Positions 25,599 through 25,818 of a DNA stretch of 25,818 nucleotides are shown piece after piece. The notes beneath the pieces were generated by a model. The model worked only from the letters and a program-made list of their open reading frames with translations. It was not told the origin of the DNA and did not search any database. The DNA is from Saprospiraceae bacterium UBA3362. Lineage in GTDB: Bacteria; Bacteroidota; Bacteroidia; Chitinophagales; Saprospiraceae. Each line of letters starts with the position of its first letter. Within the stretch, counting starts at the first letter, position 1. A program made the translations under genes and the position numbers. The stretch covers positions 1 to 25,818 of the forward strand of contig DEQQ01000071.1 of assembly GCA_002360455.1 (NCBI GenBank), read 5' to 3'.

Positions 25599-25818
25599 AT
25601 GAAACTAGAAGCTATAGAAAAAAAGTCTGGCCTAACGAAAACAGAATTCGAGAACGAATATTTAAAAAAGTCCAAGCCTGTGGTTTTCACAGATTTAATA
25701 AAGGATTGGCCGGCTAAAGATAAATGGACTTTTGACTTTCTCATCAAAAACTATGGTCATATCAGTGTTCCAATTTACGACGGCAACTACAGTAAAGCTG
25801 GTAAGGGATATATGACAG
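25599..25818 (+). CDS. Cupin-like/JmjC-type oxygenase, N-terminal fragment
   Basis: ATG 25599 opens a frame that runs to the window edge for 73 codons. The segment FENEYLKKSKPVVFTDLIKDWPA, followed by KWTFDFL, is the conserved start of cupin-like (JmjC-related, Cupin_8) proteins. These are Fe(II)/2-oxoglutarate-dependent oxygenases that hydroxylate proteins or small molecules. The metal-binding HxD...H residues lie beyond the window, so activity cannot be checked. It is divergent from purM across a 189-bp gap. Confidence 0.75.
   Translation, partial: MKLEAIEKKSGLTKTEFENEYLKKSKPVVFTDLIKDWPAKDKWTFDFLIKNYGHISVPIYDGNYSKAGKGYMT

Noticed and set aside
1..25818. Search for tRNA, rRNA, CRISPR arrays, transposases, integrases, toxin-antitoxin or defence genes
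   Set aside because: No cloverleaf-like sequence, regularly spaced direct repeat or recognisable mobile or defence protein was seen on reading both strands.

Overview
The window looks like chromosomal DNA of a Bacteroidota bacterium, probably from the Saprospiria/Chitinophagia side of the phylum. The pointers are low GC, a C-terminal type IX secretion (T9SS) sorting domain, a Bacteroidota-type ~388-residue PurM, FadL-like outer-membrane proteins, weak or absent Shine-Dalgarno sequences, and several matches to the Bacteroidota -7 box TAnnTTTG. Assignment below phylum is inference. I see no tRNA, rRNA, CRISPR array, phage gene, transposase or integrase.

Layout. (1) 1-4143, minus strand: a tightly packed run rimK - succinylglutamate desuccinylase/aspartoacylase-like M14 hydrolase - dacB (PBP4) - lipoprotein SAM methyltransferase, the last cut by the window edge. 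Junctions are one-base overlap, 2 bp and 1 bp, so this is almost certainly one operon. (2) 4235-5509, plus: a UMF1-family MFS transporter, divergent from rimK. (3) 5711-11961, minus: DUF1800 protein, DUF1501 protein (Tat-like signal plus T9SS tail), the bifunctional beta-oxidation enzyme FadN, and mobA, which starts with TTG directly after the fadN stop codon in the same frame. (4) 12035-13536, minus: MlaF/MlaE-type lipid-transport ABC pair. (5) 13722-18167, minus: yaaA - penicillin-acylase-family Ntn hydrolase - small membrane protein - predicted outer-membrane protein. (6) 18261-21432, minus: FadL/OmpP1-like barrel and an extraordinary Tyr/Trp/Arg-rich secreted protein. (7) 21882-23249, plus: an N-acetylmuramoyl-L-alanine amidase. 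(8) 23250-25409, minus: purM followed by a LuxE-like adenylate-forming protein. (9) 25599-end, plus: start of a cupin/JmjC-like protein.

Much of the content concerns the cell envelope: peptidoglycan trimming (dacB, amidase), lipid transport (mlaEF), outer-membrane barrels and secreted proteins. Fatty-acid oxidation, purine synthesis and Mo-cofactor maturation genes are scattered between them.

The least explained structures are two GC-rich arrays of mini-hairpins (2155-2236 and 13580-13660). They share the head CCCTGCA-N7/8-GGGTCG and lie in opposite orientations, each at the 5' end of a minus-strand gene. One of them is read in frame as part of the dacB N-terminus. They look like two copies of a dispersed palindromic repeat family. 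The second unusual item is the aromatic-rich, charge-segregated secreted protein with a 28-residue tandem repeat. Several genes appear to use GTG or TTG starts (fadN, mobA, purM, the LuxE-like gene and the amidase).
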